The notes beneath the pieces are model-generated. The model saw nothing but the letters and a program-made list of their open reading frames with translations. It was not told where the DNA came from and ran no database searches. Source: Trametes villosa (Eukaryota; Basidiomycota; Agaricomycetes; Polyporales; Polyporaceae). Taken from it: 64,000 bases of DNA. Where the stretch lies: the NCBI GenBank assembly GCA_002964805.2, contig PUDQ02000010.1, positions 2,852,001-2,916,000 on the forward strand. The letters run 5' to 3'. The translations under genes and the position numbers were made by a program. Below are positions 10,191 to 21,826 of this stretch, one piece after another; the first letter of the stretch is position 1; every line of letters begins with the position of its first letter.

Positions 10191-13100
10191 GACTCGTAGA
10201 AGGTGATTGAACGACTGAGTAGACCCGCATGTTTACCGTAGATAGCTCACACAGATACCTATGATAACATACCACGTAGTTTATATAGGTATGGCCCTCC
10301 GGGCAAGCCTGGCCACGGGGTCAGGCGGTACATCGCCAGAGGCATGCACAGGCTATATGCCGACCAAACCGAGTTCGGGACGGGAGGTAGGTCGCTATGA
10401 CCGCCCCCGCCGTGGTTCGGTCGTCAACGGTTGTTTTGCCATTCAGTGTGCAGTTGGTTCGCGCAAACTGCAGTCTTGCAGATGAGGTGCCCCGTGGAAG
10501 CCGAGTATATCGCATAGCTGCACATCGGCTCGCAGACATCTCGGACGGCACCATTATACCACTCGGGCCCAACGATTGCGAGCCCCGCACGCATCCTCAC
10601 GTCACTCACATTCTACCTAAGTCCTAACGCACAGGCGTCCTATATCCCCCATTTCGACACTCGAGGGCGTCCTCGCATTCGCCCGTTCACTGTGTCCGCT
10701 TGCGTTCTCTATTTACACGGGTCTAGACAACAAGGCGATGCAGGCCCTGGTCAGAGGCGCCGCCCTGCAACCAAAGGCCTGGCTTGGGATGCTCCTCATT
10801 CTAAAGTGTGCGGATATGCTCTGCACCTCGTATATTGACTGCGTCCCCGCCGATACGGTCTGCCCCCGACCGCGTAGTGTAGCCCGTTCCCGCCCGTCCT
10901 TATACCACACAACACTGTATGTCACGCGAGCTCAGATAATCGACCCTGCGCCGCCGATCCCAAAATCAGAACAGGAGAATCTGTGCTCGCATATACCCGT
11001 ACCTGTACCCTGAAGGCCCCGAGCAACTGCACCAGTCCTTACCCCTCCCTACACGCGTAGGTGACGTGCAAACACAAACCAATCCTACTGATGTTACTTT
11101 AGTCGCGGCGCGGCTTGGGAGTTTGGGGCTTGGGCGTGGCCGTAGCTGCCACAAAGAGCGTGAGATGAAACTACCCGTTGCGACCACCTGAAACACGAAC
11201 CCACGTGGCGTCTACCCCGGAACGTTTTCCAATTAGTCCTCACAAGACCTGTCCACTACGTGCCCAGGAACACACTCGGTAGATGACCAGAATAGCACTA
11301 GTTGTGAATGCTTACACTTGTTCATCCATAAAGTCGACCAACGTCGACGTCCGTAGGAATGCCACAGCCTTCGACACCTTGTTGAAGGATGTCATATGTC
11401 TACTGCATTTTTCCGAGTCCCCAGGAGTCCGAGAGTATTATTGACGTGCCATGCCATGATCGCCGCAAGCCTTCAGGTAACTTTGCAAGTACTGCATTCC
11501 TGGCCTGCCAGTGCTAATAGACTGCTATAGCCTGGTAAAAGGCGCTTTAGCGCTTACTCTTGCGACGCGTCTTCCGTCTTCCCACTGACGTCCTCACCAG
11601 GTAACTCTACCTTTAGATACCATTGCGTATCCTTTGCCGCTTTTCCAGTACTCACTTGGCACGTTTCTAGCCTCGCAATAGCCCATTTGGGGGTCAACTC
11701 CTTGTATTTTGCCTGGAGGTGGTTTTGTCAACCCTGGTCAAGTTGTCACCGACGTTCGCCTCGTGAAATCCGGGTTGTTTGGCCTTGCAATCGGTCCTGC
11801 AAATAGGCCTCAAATACAACCGTTGAACCTTGAAGGCTCCCTCGACCCTCTCAGAGGCCTCCACATGCACGAGTCTCGTCGTGTGGACCCGGACTTCAAT
11901 ATCCCCTGGGCCCATGCATTTTGAGGGCTGGGGAATCGCTGCATTCGCCTGCGCCTGTGGATACCGAGGTGGGTTTGCTCTCTACGATTTTCTGGCGAGC
12001 TCGTGTCTCCTCGTGCCGCCATTATGCGAGATTTGGAGGCCTCCCGTGGTCGACCGGCATACTCCTAAACGTGGTGGCTGTTGTACGAGGCACAGTGGCG
12101 TGCTTGACGATTGCAACAACCACGGTGTCTCTGCCATGCCATTGCAGCCTGGAATTGCGACGCGGGCCATTTGCGTATTCAGGATCATCGGTGGGCGTAA
12201 TTGCTTTCGCCTTGCAAGTCTATCGATCAATGTCTTGCTAGTTTTCTTGTCCTCGGACCCAACCCCGGGAATTTCTTCGCGGTTCGAGCGCTGTATTGAT
12301 GTGGTTCCCCTGTGATCGTAACTCCTTGCGAGGGTGGGCAGGCCTCGCATCCCGTGGTTACAAGTAGGGGCTTGTCTTGGCACAGCTGGCCTCCGGCGCG
12401 GTTCGTGGCGAGAAACCCATAATTTCATTTGCGTTCTTCTGGCCAGCTTCGCATGCTCTTCATGGTCCAACTTGTGATGCGGACGCGGCAGGTAGGCCAC
12501 CAGCGTGGTCCTCACGACGCAGAGCCTTGAGGTTTCTGCGTCTCAATTTCGCCCACGCTGTCCTCGAAGCCGTGCACAGCGGCTAACCACGTATGTGGCG
12601 GCAACTTGTGTACGTCGTGGCGGCCTGCCATGTATATTGTGGTGTCGGGCCTGTGTTTGTTGTGGCGGCCTCCCATCCGCTGGCGCTTCTCGTCAAGTCA
12701 TTGCCCGCAATTACTTGATGTAGGGGCCAACACGTCGGGTGCGGCCTGTCTTGTCCACTTCCATGGCTTCAGTTTGTGTCGATGCGTGGTTTGACGCGCC
12801 ACACTAGTCACCGACTATGGGTGGTCAGCGACGAACGCCTTGTGGCGACGAACTGAGGCGCAGATGATGGGGGCGGGACGTACTTCGGGGAGAAGCCACG
12901 CTCTAAAGGTCGCGTACCTGATTACGGGCATTGGGTAGTTAACATGCGTTGGCGTTGTCCTGCAGATGCTATGTAGCGTCGTGCATGGAGCTCGCGAGCG
13001 GCGATGCGAGCAGTCTTCGGTTGGTCAAGGCGTACAGGTGCGTTTGTTTGCGTTGTCCGCAGCTTGGGGGGCGAGCCGGAGAGCACGTTCGGCCCTCGGG

Positions 13101-16100
13101 TGTGGCTAGTAACCGCTATAGCGTTGACGGTGGCGGAGGTCATGTCGGTGGGGATGCGTCCTTAGGTCGGCCTCGGAAGCGGATGAGAGGACCACCGCGG
13201 TGCGGGCGAGCGCAAGTAGAGGCAGGCCTCGGGGAGATGGTGGTAGTCGGAGGGAAGAATTCGTGGGGGGAGGAGCGTGTTCTTATACTCGGACGAGTGC
13301 GGTTCACACTCCGCCGCGATATTCCGGTCAGCCTCATTGCGATTCCGCCCGCCCACGCTGACCTATTGTTCGCCCCTTCTAGCTCTCAGAAGCACGATTC
13401 CGGGAGCATCCAGAAGCCTCGCGATCGGTATCGCCCGGCGGATATCCGCTGCACATCCGGATATCCAGCACCATGGCCACACCCTCGCCCACCGACGCCA
13501 CCACGTCCGTCCTCCCCCATCCGCTCACGCATGTCTCCAGATACTCGGTGTAAACATCGCCTAACATGCGTACGCACCTGTCCCTCCATGCTCAGGACAA
13601 TTGCGTGCGGTCGGAGGTATGGTTGTAGTCGACGCCACATCCGCCGAGAGCGCGTTAGCCACCCGCCACACGCGTTCGCACGCGTCGCGTCGCGCACGTT
13701 CCGATTCCACCAGGAATCGGTTATCAGCTATTGAACTTTTGCAGGTCTCACGTGATATGTGCTCCACCCGGCTTCATCCGTCCTCATTGAGCACCACCCG
13801 TCGGCCTCCGAGGACATCACCTGCGCGCTTCATGCCATCCTGATTCCTGACCGGGACCGTCCAACTCTCCCCAGGCCTCAGCTCACTTAGCTCACTGCGC
13901 ACTCCCTCCATGGCTCATTCTTGCGAGGGGTTAGGCTCCGAGGAGGAAAGAGTTTGTATGGGTAATGGTCGGCTCTGCTCCCCACTCCCTCCTCTCAGTA
14001 CTTTATGTTTCTTTAACTTGGTAATGTATCGAGTGAATGTGAGTCAGAGCTACAAAATGTAAAGCTAGGAAGTGCGAGATACTTTGAGCATGTCTGCTTC
14101 CATCCCGCAAGGGGTCTCGCTAGGGTATGCGCCTTGATCTGCGACGCATGCTACATAATGTGTCTGTAATTACCACAAACTTTCATATGTATTGATCTTC
14201 ACATCTCGTTAAGAAAGAGTACTAATTGGCAATGACCAAGGTTATTGTACTGTAGGGTGGCAGACGCTGTGGACAGTGGAATCGGACCGGGCGGGCGCAG
14301 CACGCTCTCTACTCCAAGTGATCGAGACCGAACCATGTTTTCCTCCCGCCAGTGGCAGCCACCGCCATCCTGGCCCCGCTACCGGCCGGATCTCGATGGA
14401 TTTTGTGCCGTGGCGTGCACGTCGATGCGATGTATGGCATACGCCTTAAGGTGCGCGTGGATAACAGAGTAGGTGACCCAAACGCCGTTGTTATCTCTTA
14501 GCTCTCGCATGTTCACGTTCAACCAGGAATACGATCTCAACACTATGAGCTACGTAGAATAAGCCTGAGTAAGGTGGATGTCCTACGGACTTGGCTTTCG
14601 CTAGCCGCCTGCCAGAACTCTCGACGAGACGCCAAACCTCCTATATGTCCAACCTATGTCAACCTTGTGAACGTTGCAATCGCAAGTCCTGGTGGAGGCT
14701 GACAGCACCGGCCTGGAGAAGCCTTCCGCGGCTCTGTGATACCGGGCTTGTCGGCGGAGTCAGATGTGATCGCCTTGAGGCAGCCGCCTGGCTTCTGGCC
14801 AGGCCGATGCTCCCGCGAAAGCCGAGGAAAGTGTGACGAGCTGCCAGATATGCTCTGCTTCTAGGACGACGTGCGACCGAATGATAGGGCTACTGGCTAG
14901 GTCGCCTAGAATCACCACCTTGCCGTGATCACCAGTACATCATGAGGCTGAGAAGAGGGGCGTGGATAGGGTGTACAAGCCTCGTGCATGGCCGTACCTG
15001 GATTACGACTATTAGCTGTCACTCGGAGACGGAGTGCTGGTGTCAGTGTCCGATCGGTGAGCGAGGTGACGCGGGACGAGCACACGTGTTGCGCAAACGA
15101 ATGCACAGCCTCAACTGGCTCCCTTTCACTCCGCCAACTGTCAGTCATCTTCTGAACTCTACCCAGCAGCGCTTCGACTCTCACCATCATGATCTATAGA
15201 CATCAGCTGGCCGCTTTTCATGGCTCTTGCCGCAGCATCCAGAACGCCAGGCGTAAGCAAGCATGAATATGCATTTGTCGTACAGGCCTCCGAGGTGAGT
15301 ATTTGCCAATCGTCGGATCCGACGGAGCTTACACCGGGAATTGCGTATGCACACAGTACGGCGCTACGGTGCCCATGAATGCTTCCTTGGGCTGCGCGCC
15401 AGCAATATGATATCCCCGAGCAAGACAACACGTCGCAGGGTGTCCTGCACTGATATCGAGACTCCTCCAGTCGCACCACGACGCCCGACGATCAGCGCTC
15501 AACGCGCGCAGGCGGCGCGGATTGCTGCCAAGGCGCCGACTCCGAGGAGCAAGGAACCGCGCCCGCACGCGAGCGCGCCCGGGGGGAATGATGCGGTGCG
15601 CACACACAAGTGACAAAAATCGCGACCGCGCCCCGCGATCAGCTTCAGGCGCGGAAGTGAGCCGCCGGCCTTTGCGCGGGACGCTGATGCTTCTGCTCTT
15701 CTCCGCTCGCCAGCGCTGCCGGGGCGCCCCTGCATGCCCCTGAACGCCCGAGGCTCCTCGCTCCTCCCACCTTCTCCGCAGCTTCTCCGGCAAGCGTGCT
15801 CGCGGCTCTGATATGGGTGCCGGGTGCTTTTTCTCCGAGCGCGTATTGCATGCGCATCTTGCTCAAGTGGTTGTGTCGGTCTCGCAACGTATGTGGGTCT
15901 CTGACGCCGCCGACGCAGAACCGACGCTGGTGATGAAGAGAGACCTCGGACGGTGCGGTGCAGGCTGCTCCTGCATGCGAGCGGCGTGGCGTGCATGATC
16001 CCGCGGCGCCAGTCATAAAGACGCTTTCCGAGCCTCCCGTACAAGGGCGCACAGCTTTCGCAGCGATATCAGGCCGTGCCTCCCATCAGCGCGGGCTACA

Positions 16101-16318
16101 CCCAATCAGCGGGCTCAGACCGCTTCGAATGTGCGTACGGGCGTCTGCCCTTTCCCACCCCTCCTCCCCGCTCCTCCACTCCTACTAAAACCCCAGGGCG
16201 GCCGATCTACGCTTATCCTCGACTGCAGACTGTGCTCTGCGCTCTCACCCCCGGGCAACGCTCTCAACCACCTCACCGCCCTGCTCTGCCTGTCGATCTC
16301 TCTTGGCGACGCCCCGAG
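10191..16318. other. 6.1-kb stretch without a convincing gene, upstream of the first Gti1/Pac2 gene
   Basis: All ORFs here are short, overlap antisense frames and show no family motif. From about 11.2 to 13 kb the sequence is less CG-rich and full of TG/CA words such as TGTGGTGTCGG and TTGTTGTGGCGG, as in an old, mutated repeat, but no TIR, LTR or transposase motif could be read. No tRNA with a matching B box was found. The right end must contain the Gti1/Pac2 promoter; the rest may be regulatory, non-coding transcript, or decayed transposon. Confidence 0.45.
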
Positions 16319-17568
16319 ATGAAGCAGCTGCCTACCGCCACCGGCCTCCGCATCCGCTCCATGGCGGACGCGCACGTTATCTTCCACGCCGTCTCGCTCG
16401 GGCTGCTCTCCAAGGTCTCCCGCCGGCTCGACATGGACGAGCGACGATACATCCATTCCGGATGCGTGTGCGTCTGGGAAGAGCGCAGCGCGTCCGGCGA
16501 GGGCTCCTCGGTACGTCGCCACCGCGCGCCTATGCGTCTGCCATTACCGCTCCCGTGGCATAGCCCCGCTCAACGCTCGCTCGCCCCGCTGCACAGGCAA
16601 CCGGCATCGAGCGCTGGACAGACGGGAGGCGATGGGGGCCGTCCAGGGTTCGCGATGTGAGTGGCCCGCATTCCCCGCACGCACCCGATGGGCCGTTCTC
16701 ACCGCGCCGCGTGGTCGTGCACAGGAGTTCCTCTACTACCAGGAAAAGCTACCCGAATTTGAGGCCGACGAGGAGCTCGCCGCGCTCATGTACGTACCCC
16801 CGCTGCACACCAGCACCCACACGGGCCCCCGCTTATCTGCGCAACAGCTACGAGAGCCGGCTGATCAAGCAAACCTACTCTGTGTTCGTGAATACCGAGA
16901 CCGGGCGGCGCAAGTGGCACCTAGGTTCGCTGCGCGCCCTTCTATCTCTGTTGATCGCACTACTGACGTACTGTCGCAACTCCTGTGCGTGCCTGATGTT
17001 CGCTGTCTTCATCTGTCCGCCCGCCCGCCTGCGCACATCCGCGCCCACGAATGCAGTGGCCTACTTCACCGGCGAGACGCTCGAGCGCCTGCTCACCGTC
17101 GACGACTACCCCGAGCTCGCTGCGGTCCGCCCCCTCGTGCCCCCGGGCAAGTACACGACCGCGCGCCTCGCCCGGCAGCGCACGCGCCACGAGTCCTCCG
17201 TCGCGCCCGGCCTCGCCGCGCACCCACAAGAGTCACAGTGCCCCTCAAACGCAGGGCCGCCGCTGCTCGCGCGCCACCAGCTGTACACGATCGAGCCGGG
17301 GACCGGGCCGCTGGCGCAGCCGCACGCGCGCGCGCCGTCGGACGTGCGGCTGCCCACGCTGAAGCCGCCGCCGTGGAGCCCGCCGCACTGGCTCGAGGAG
17401 GAGCTCGCGGCGCGCCAGCCGGACCTGTTCTGCGCGCAGAACAAGAGCCTGCGGCGGAACCCGACGATCGACCTCGCGCCGCTCATCTACCTCCGCAAGC
17501 GGCCGTACCCGCCGCGCGACGTCGCGGACGACGACATCCTGCAGCGGTTCGACGTCGCGATCGTGTGA
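16319..17568 (+). CDS. Gti1/Pac2 (WOR1-type) transcription regulator, copy A
   Basis: Five exons (16319-16510, 16597-16656, 16725-16789, 16848-16924, 17057-17568) encode 301 residues. The family comprises fungal DNA-binding regulators of morphological switching and sporulation (WOR1, Gti1, Pac2, Ryp1). The N-terminal half carries the family core: an RSMADAHVIFHAVSLG-type helix, then residues ~65-85 with ERWTDGRRWGPSRVRDEF, the diagnostic signature, and YESRLIKQTYSV. The second block, VAYFTGETLERLLTVDDYPEL, follows a phase-1 intron placed exactly as in copy B. The C-terminus has a proline-rich stretch and a short motif DLAPLIYLRK shared with copy B. Nothing looks broken. The gene is preceded by 6.1 kb lacking obvious genes. 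Confidence 0.88.
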
Positions 17569-20500
17569 GCGCGAGCTCGGGGCGGGGGTGCTGCCCCCCG
17601 GTGCTGTCGTCTCCCCGGCCAGGGAGATGCGCATGCTCCCGGTACATCTATCCCTGCGCGATGGATGCACGGGTTGGGCGTGGCGCACGAGCACTGCTGT
17701 TGTTGTACGCTGTACGCTGTACGTTGGAGGAGAGGGAGGGTGTGGGGGTCAGAGGATTCGTGATCTAAACGAGGAGTGGGCGAGCCTGGAGCGCCGCCCC
17801 GCCGACGTGACCATCTTCCGTTCTGTTGTTGGCTAATGCGTCTTGTCAGATATATACCCACCCGCGCGCGCGCGGGCCCAGGCCTGCGCTGTATTTGTAC
17901 GCTTCAATGACCACATCCTCGATCCGTACCCTCTCTGTCCGCCGTCCGAGCCGCTCCCCCAGAATGCGGATTACATACAGCGACGAGGCCCCCGTTCGGA
18001 TGGAACATGGTGGTCGGACGAGCGCCAGGCGCACTGTTGCGACGGTGAGCGGGAGACGCGGGCGCGAGCTGGACGGATGCGGCTAGCTGATGTCCATCTG
18101 GATTCTGTTGAAGCGGGCGACTGCGCGCGCGTCCATCTGCGTCCGTCCGTAGCCGTGCGCTGTCCAGTGTCCTGCCGCCCTGCCGCCCACCCATCCAGCT
18201 CCGAGCGCAGGTACTGTACTTAGTGGGAGGCACAGAGGTCGCGCGAGGTCCAGGCCTGCGCGCATCGGGGTTCTCGCGAGGTTCTCCCCCGCCGCGTTCC
18301 GCCGCACGTCACCCTCTCTCCCAGCCTCGCCCGTGCTTCCTCGCTTCCTCGCTCTCTCGCCTGCTTCTCCTCGCCCGCGCGCACCGCGTCACGATCCCCG
18401 AACCGCGATCCGCACCCTTCACGCGTCTGCACTGTAAGACGTCCAGCACAGGTGGCGTCATGAAATTGCTAGCGTCGAGATCCCAAACATAGATGCGACG
18501 CTACTGAACGCGTGTGGCGGGAGACGCGTCTGAGCCCGATGCGCATCGGTCCAGGCTCCAGGCCTACATCCTTGCAGCAGCTGTCTTCGAGCTTCGGGCG
18601 TCCTCACGCAGGCCCGGCGCGTCTCACGCGCAGCGCGGCGCTCCTGCTGCTGCTCGTCTCCCCTGCGCTCTCGTGACATGCCTAAGCCCGTCCTGGAAGG
18701 CACAAAGCCCGCACCAGCAGCGTCCCGAACAGGCGGCGGACGCCCCCCAGCCGCCGCGTCGCCAAGCAGGGCCGGAAGCAACGCACCCGCATGCATACGT
18801 TGTCGTTGTCGTCGCCAATGCCAGCACGATCTGCATGCGTCCGCGTCCAGGCTCTGGTTGGGCGGCAGCTGTACTCAGACTTTGCGCGATCGCGATGCGA
18901 TGGCGATGACACTACGACACACGACTTACGACACGGCTTCTGACAGGGCCCGGCCGCAACGTCCACGTTCGACGCCTGCCCCACACGGGAAATGAAGATC
19001 CTGTTTAGGTTCTCAAGTCGCCGAACCCGCGCTTCTCGCAGCCAATGCGTGCTCTCGCGCGCGGCACCCCCTCGAGCCAATGGGCACCCGCGCAGCGCCG
19101 CGAGCCAGGCCCGTCCGCATGCACGCCCGCGCGCAGAGGAGCCCCAGGCGTGGGGCGCAGATCGCAAGCGGGCGAGGGAAGCTGGAAGCGGCGCCGCGCT
19201 CCCAGGCCATTGAGTATAGGGTGCGCGCGGGGGCAGTGGGGGCGGCCAGCTGACCGGGCTTGTTTCGTCGGCCTCCCACGGCGCGCGCCCGCATGACTCG
19301 CGCGGCGCCGGTTTGGGTTCGCGGGGGCGGCACGGTGCGCCGGGACGGGATGGACGGATGGGGGATGGGCTGCGTCCTCCTCGCCGTCCCTGCAGTGCGG
19401 GGTGATGCGATCGCAGAAATAGCGTCGACCTGGGCTTGTTTGGGCGGGCGCGTTGCTGCAATGGGCGTCGGGCGAGCGGCGAGGGCGGGGTCGGGCTGCG
19501 GGCTCGTCGGAGGGCGAGGATTCGAGACGTGGAGGAGGAGGGCGTGCTGCGTGCCGGCCGGGCAAGAAGGGGCGCCTTCTGTGACGATGGATTCGAGACG
19601 CAGCGTTGGGGCTGACGTGCGCGTGCGCGTGCGAGGTGATGCACTGACAGGCCATTGAGTACGGGTGCGGCGCGCGACGTGCGGAATGCTGATTGCGTAG
19701 GGCAGCGGACAGGAAAGCTCAAGTTTGAGCTTGACGGAGCTCGGTGGGCGCCGTTTGGGTACTAGCGCGGTGTGGCAAAAGGGCGAGTGTCGCGACGACA
19801 GCAGGAAATGAAATGCGTCGCGGACGCAATGGGCAGCGGTCAGGGTCGCGCCTCGTCCGGCGGGCCTGGATCGCTCAGCGCGGGCGCGCGAGTGGAGCGG
19901 GGGGCTGGCGATCGAGCCCGGGGGCAAGGAACAGCTGGGGACACAGCGTCGGTCCACGTCGCCCTGGCGCCGCGGGCCTCCGAATCGAGGCGCGCGCAGA
20001 TACGGTGTGACAAATTCCCTTACGCGGGCATGCCGACCACACCTGCCACGCGCATCGATCGCGGCGGGTGATGACAGGCGATCGGCCAGATCTGCCTCCG
20101 TCCCCGCGTCCGCCTCCTGCGCGCGCCTCTGCCTCTGCCTCTGCCATTCTGTGACGCACTGGCGAGGGCACCGCGCCCGCAGCTGGGAACGTCCTCCGCC
20201 GTGCGCACGCCACGGCCAGCACCAGGGCCCCCGATAGCGTTCAGACACCCGTTTCCGCCCTCGCCCTCGCCCTCGTCCTCGCCGGACTCCCGCCGCCGTG
20301 CGCTCTGCCGCCGGCCACCCACACGACCACGACCACCCGCGCGCATCCACATGCCGTCCACCCCCGGCAAGCGTCCCATCAGCCCCCTCGCCCTGCGCGC
20401 ACACAGACGTCCGATCGCTCGCCTGCCCGGCCACCCCCACGTCAGCCAGTGTCGGCGGCAAGCGAGCGGCCGCCTCGTGGCTCACGTCGGTGCAGAGTCA

Positions 20501-21714
20501 GACGACTGCCCCTCGTCACTCGTCCTCCGCCCGGCCGCGCGCGGCGAGTGCTTGGCCCTGCCAGCTTCCAGCTCCGCCAATTCACTGGTTCTGGGGTGGT
20601 GAATCCCGACGGACGCGCGCCGTAACCGACATCAAGGCGAGCGGGAAGCTGCACGCATAGGATTAGTGGCGTCTCCGACGTCCTTCTTCCGCCCACCCCC
20701 AAACCATTGGCTGGCGCGGGGCAGGCGAAGGCGTGCGTGCGTGTTCCGAAGCGTGCACGGACGGCCCAGCCCGGGCGCACGGCGGGAAGGACGCGTCGCA
20801 GTTCCAAGTCCGCCCTTCTCGTCGCGCAGGGGACATCAGCATGTCGTCATCAGCCCGAGCTGGCATCGAACGGGACGGGTTCTGGTCGCTCGGCTGGCGG
20901 ACGCTGTTGCGCGCGTTTTGTAAGCGTGCGCAGGCGCAGATGGATGGGGGCGCCGTCGCGACATTGCCGAGGCCTTCCCGCGAAGGTTGTGACGCGAGGA
21001 AGGGAGGGGCATGGGGAAGCCGAAGATAGAACGCGGTGGGAAATCAGAATGCGGGCGCGGCACCTGTCCGAGCGAAGGGAGAGGGCTGGAAATGCGCGCG
21101 AGGTGCTGCCGTACGCGCAGGGCTGGGAGGAGTGGAGCGGGAGAGGACGTGTACGCGAGAAGGACGGCCGAAAGGGCACATATTCAGAAGTGGGTGCCTG
21201 ATCACACCGAAGGACGGCCGGGAGGAATAGTGTGCCGGCTGGGTCGAAGGAGCTAGTGCGGTGCACTGAATGGCGGGCAGACGAGGGGGCCCACGAGGTG
21301 GGAGGAAGAGGTCGTGATGCGGCGGGTGCTCTGGCCAGCTCGAGTGGTGGCAGGCGCAGTGGTGGCAGGAGCAGGTGGCCCGTCCGGCGCTGGGAGTCGA
21401 GTGACATCGCGCGCAGGGACGATCAATCTGCAGGCATAATAGAGTTGATAGAGTTCGCATGGGGTAATGACTAATGGCGGATCTCGATGGGCGGATTAGA
21501 TTGGGAGCTGCTTACCAGACTGGTGGGCGGCCCGGGGGAGCGGGCGGGGGCGTAGTGTCCGCTGGGCTGGCTCGGGCAGAGCACTGTGCTCGATTGGGCC
21601 CTCGCTCTATTTCCAGTCTGATTCGCCTCCCTGATGCGGCCAAGAACCGTGCTCGTCCCTCCCCTTCCATCCACCCACTCCTCTGATCAATCAGTGGCCA
21701 GAACCCCAGATCGC
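17569..21714. other. 4.1-kb GC-rich stretch without a convincing gene, upstream of the second Gti1/Pac2 gene
   Basis: Very GC- and CpG-rich. Several long openings exist (up to 490 codons on the minus strand), but they overlap each other in all frames, are Arg/Pro/Ala-rich, lack splice-supported continuations and contain no motif. I read them as GC-driven shadows. The stretch probably includes the copy A terminator and a long upstream region of copy B. Confidence 0.45.
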
Positions 21715-21721
21715 TATATAA
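21715..21721 (+). promoter_or_regulatory. TATA box of Gti1/Pac2 copy B
   Basis: TATATAA lies 112 bases before the start codon. A CAATCA CCAAT-like element occurs about 30 bases upstream of it. A C-rich pyrimidine stretch follows, as at many fungal promoters. Confidence 0.5.
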
Positions 21722-21826
21722 TCGTCCCCCTCCCGTCCCCGCCCCCCTTTGCTTCCTCCCTCCGCCGCCCCTCCGCCTCCCTCCGGCACAAACCACACCC
21801 CCGCCAGCCCTCGCAGCGCACCCCGC

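Noticed and set aside
11982..12515. 177-codon minus-strand frame, considered as a transposase remnant
   Set aside because: No catalytic motif, no terminal repeats, and no recognisable homology.
12945..13760. 261-codon plus-strand frame at 12949-13734
   Set aside because: Overlaps equally open antisense frames, has no motif, and its composition does not resemble the real genes nearby.
19013..20485. 490-codon minus-strand open frame and its overlapping neighbours
   Set aside because: Arg/Pro/Ala/Ser-rich composition, simultaneous openness in several frames of CpG-rich DNA, no motif and no splice-supported extension.
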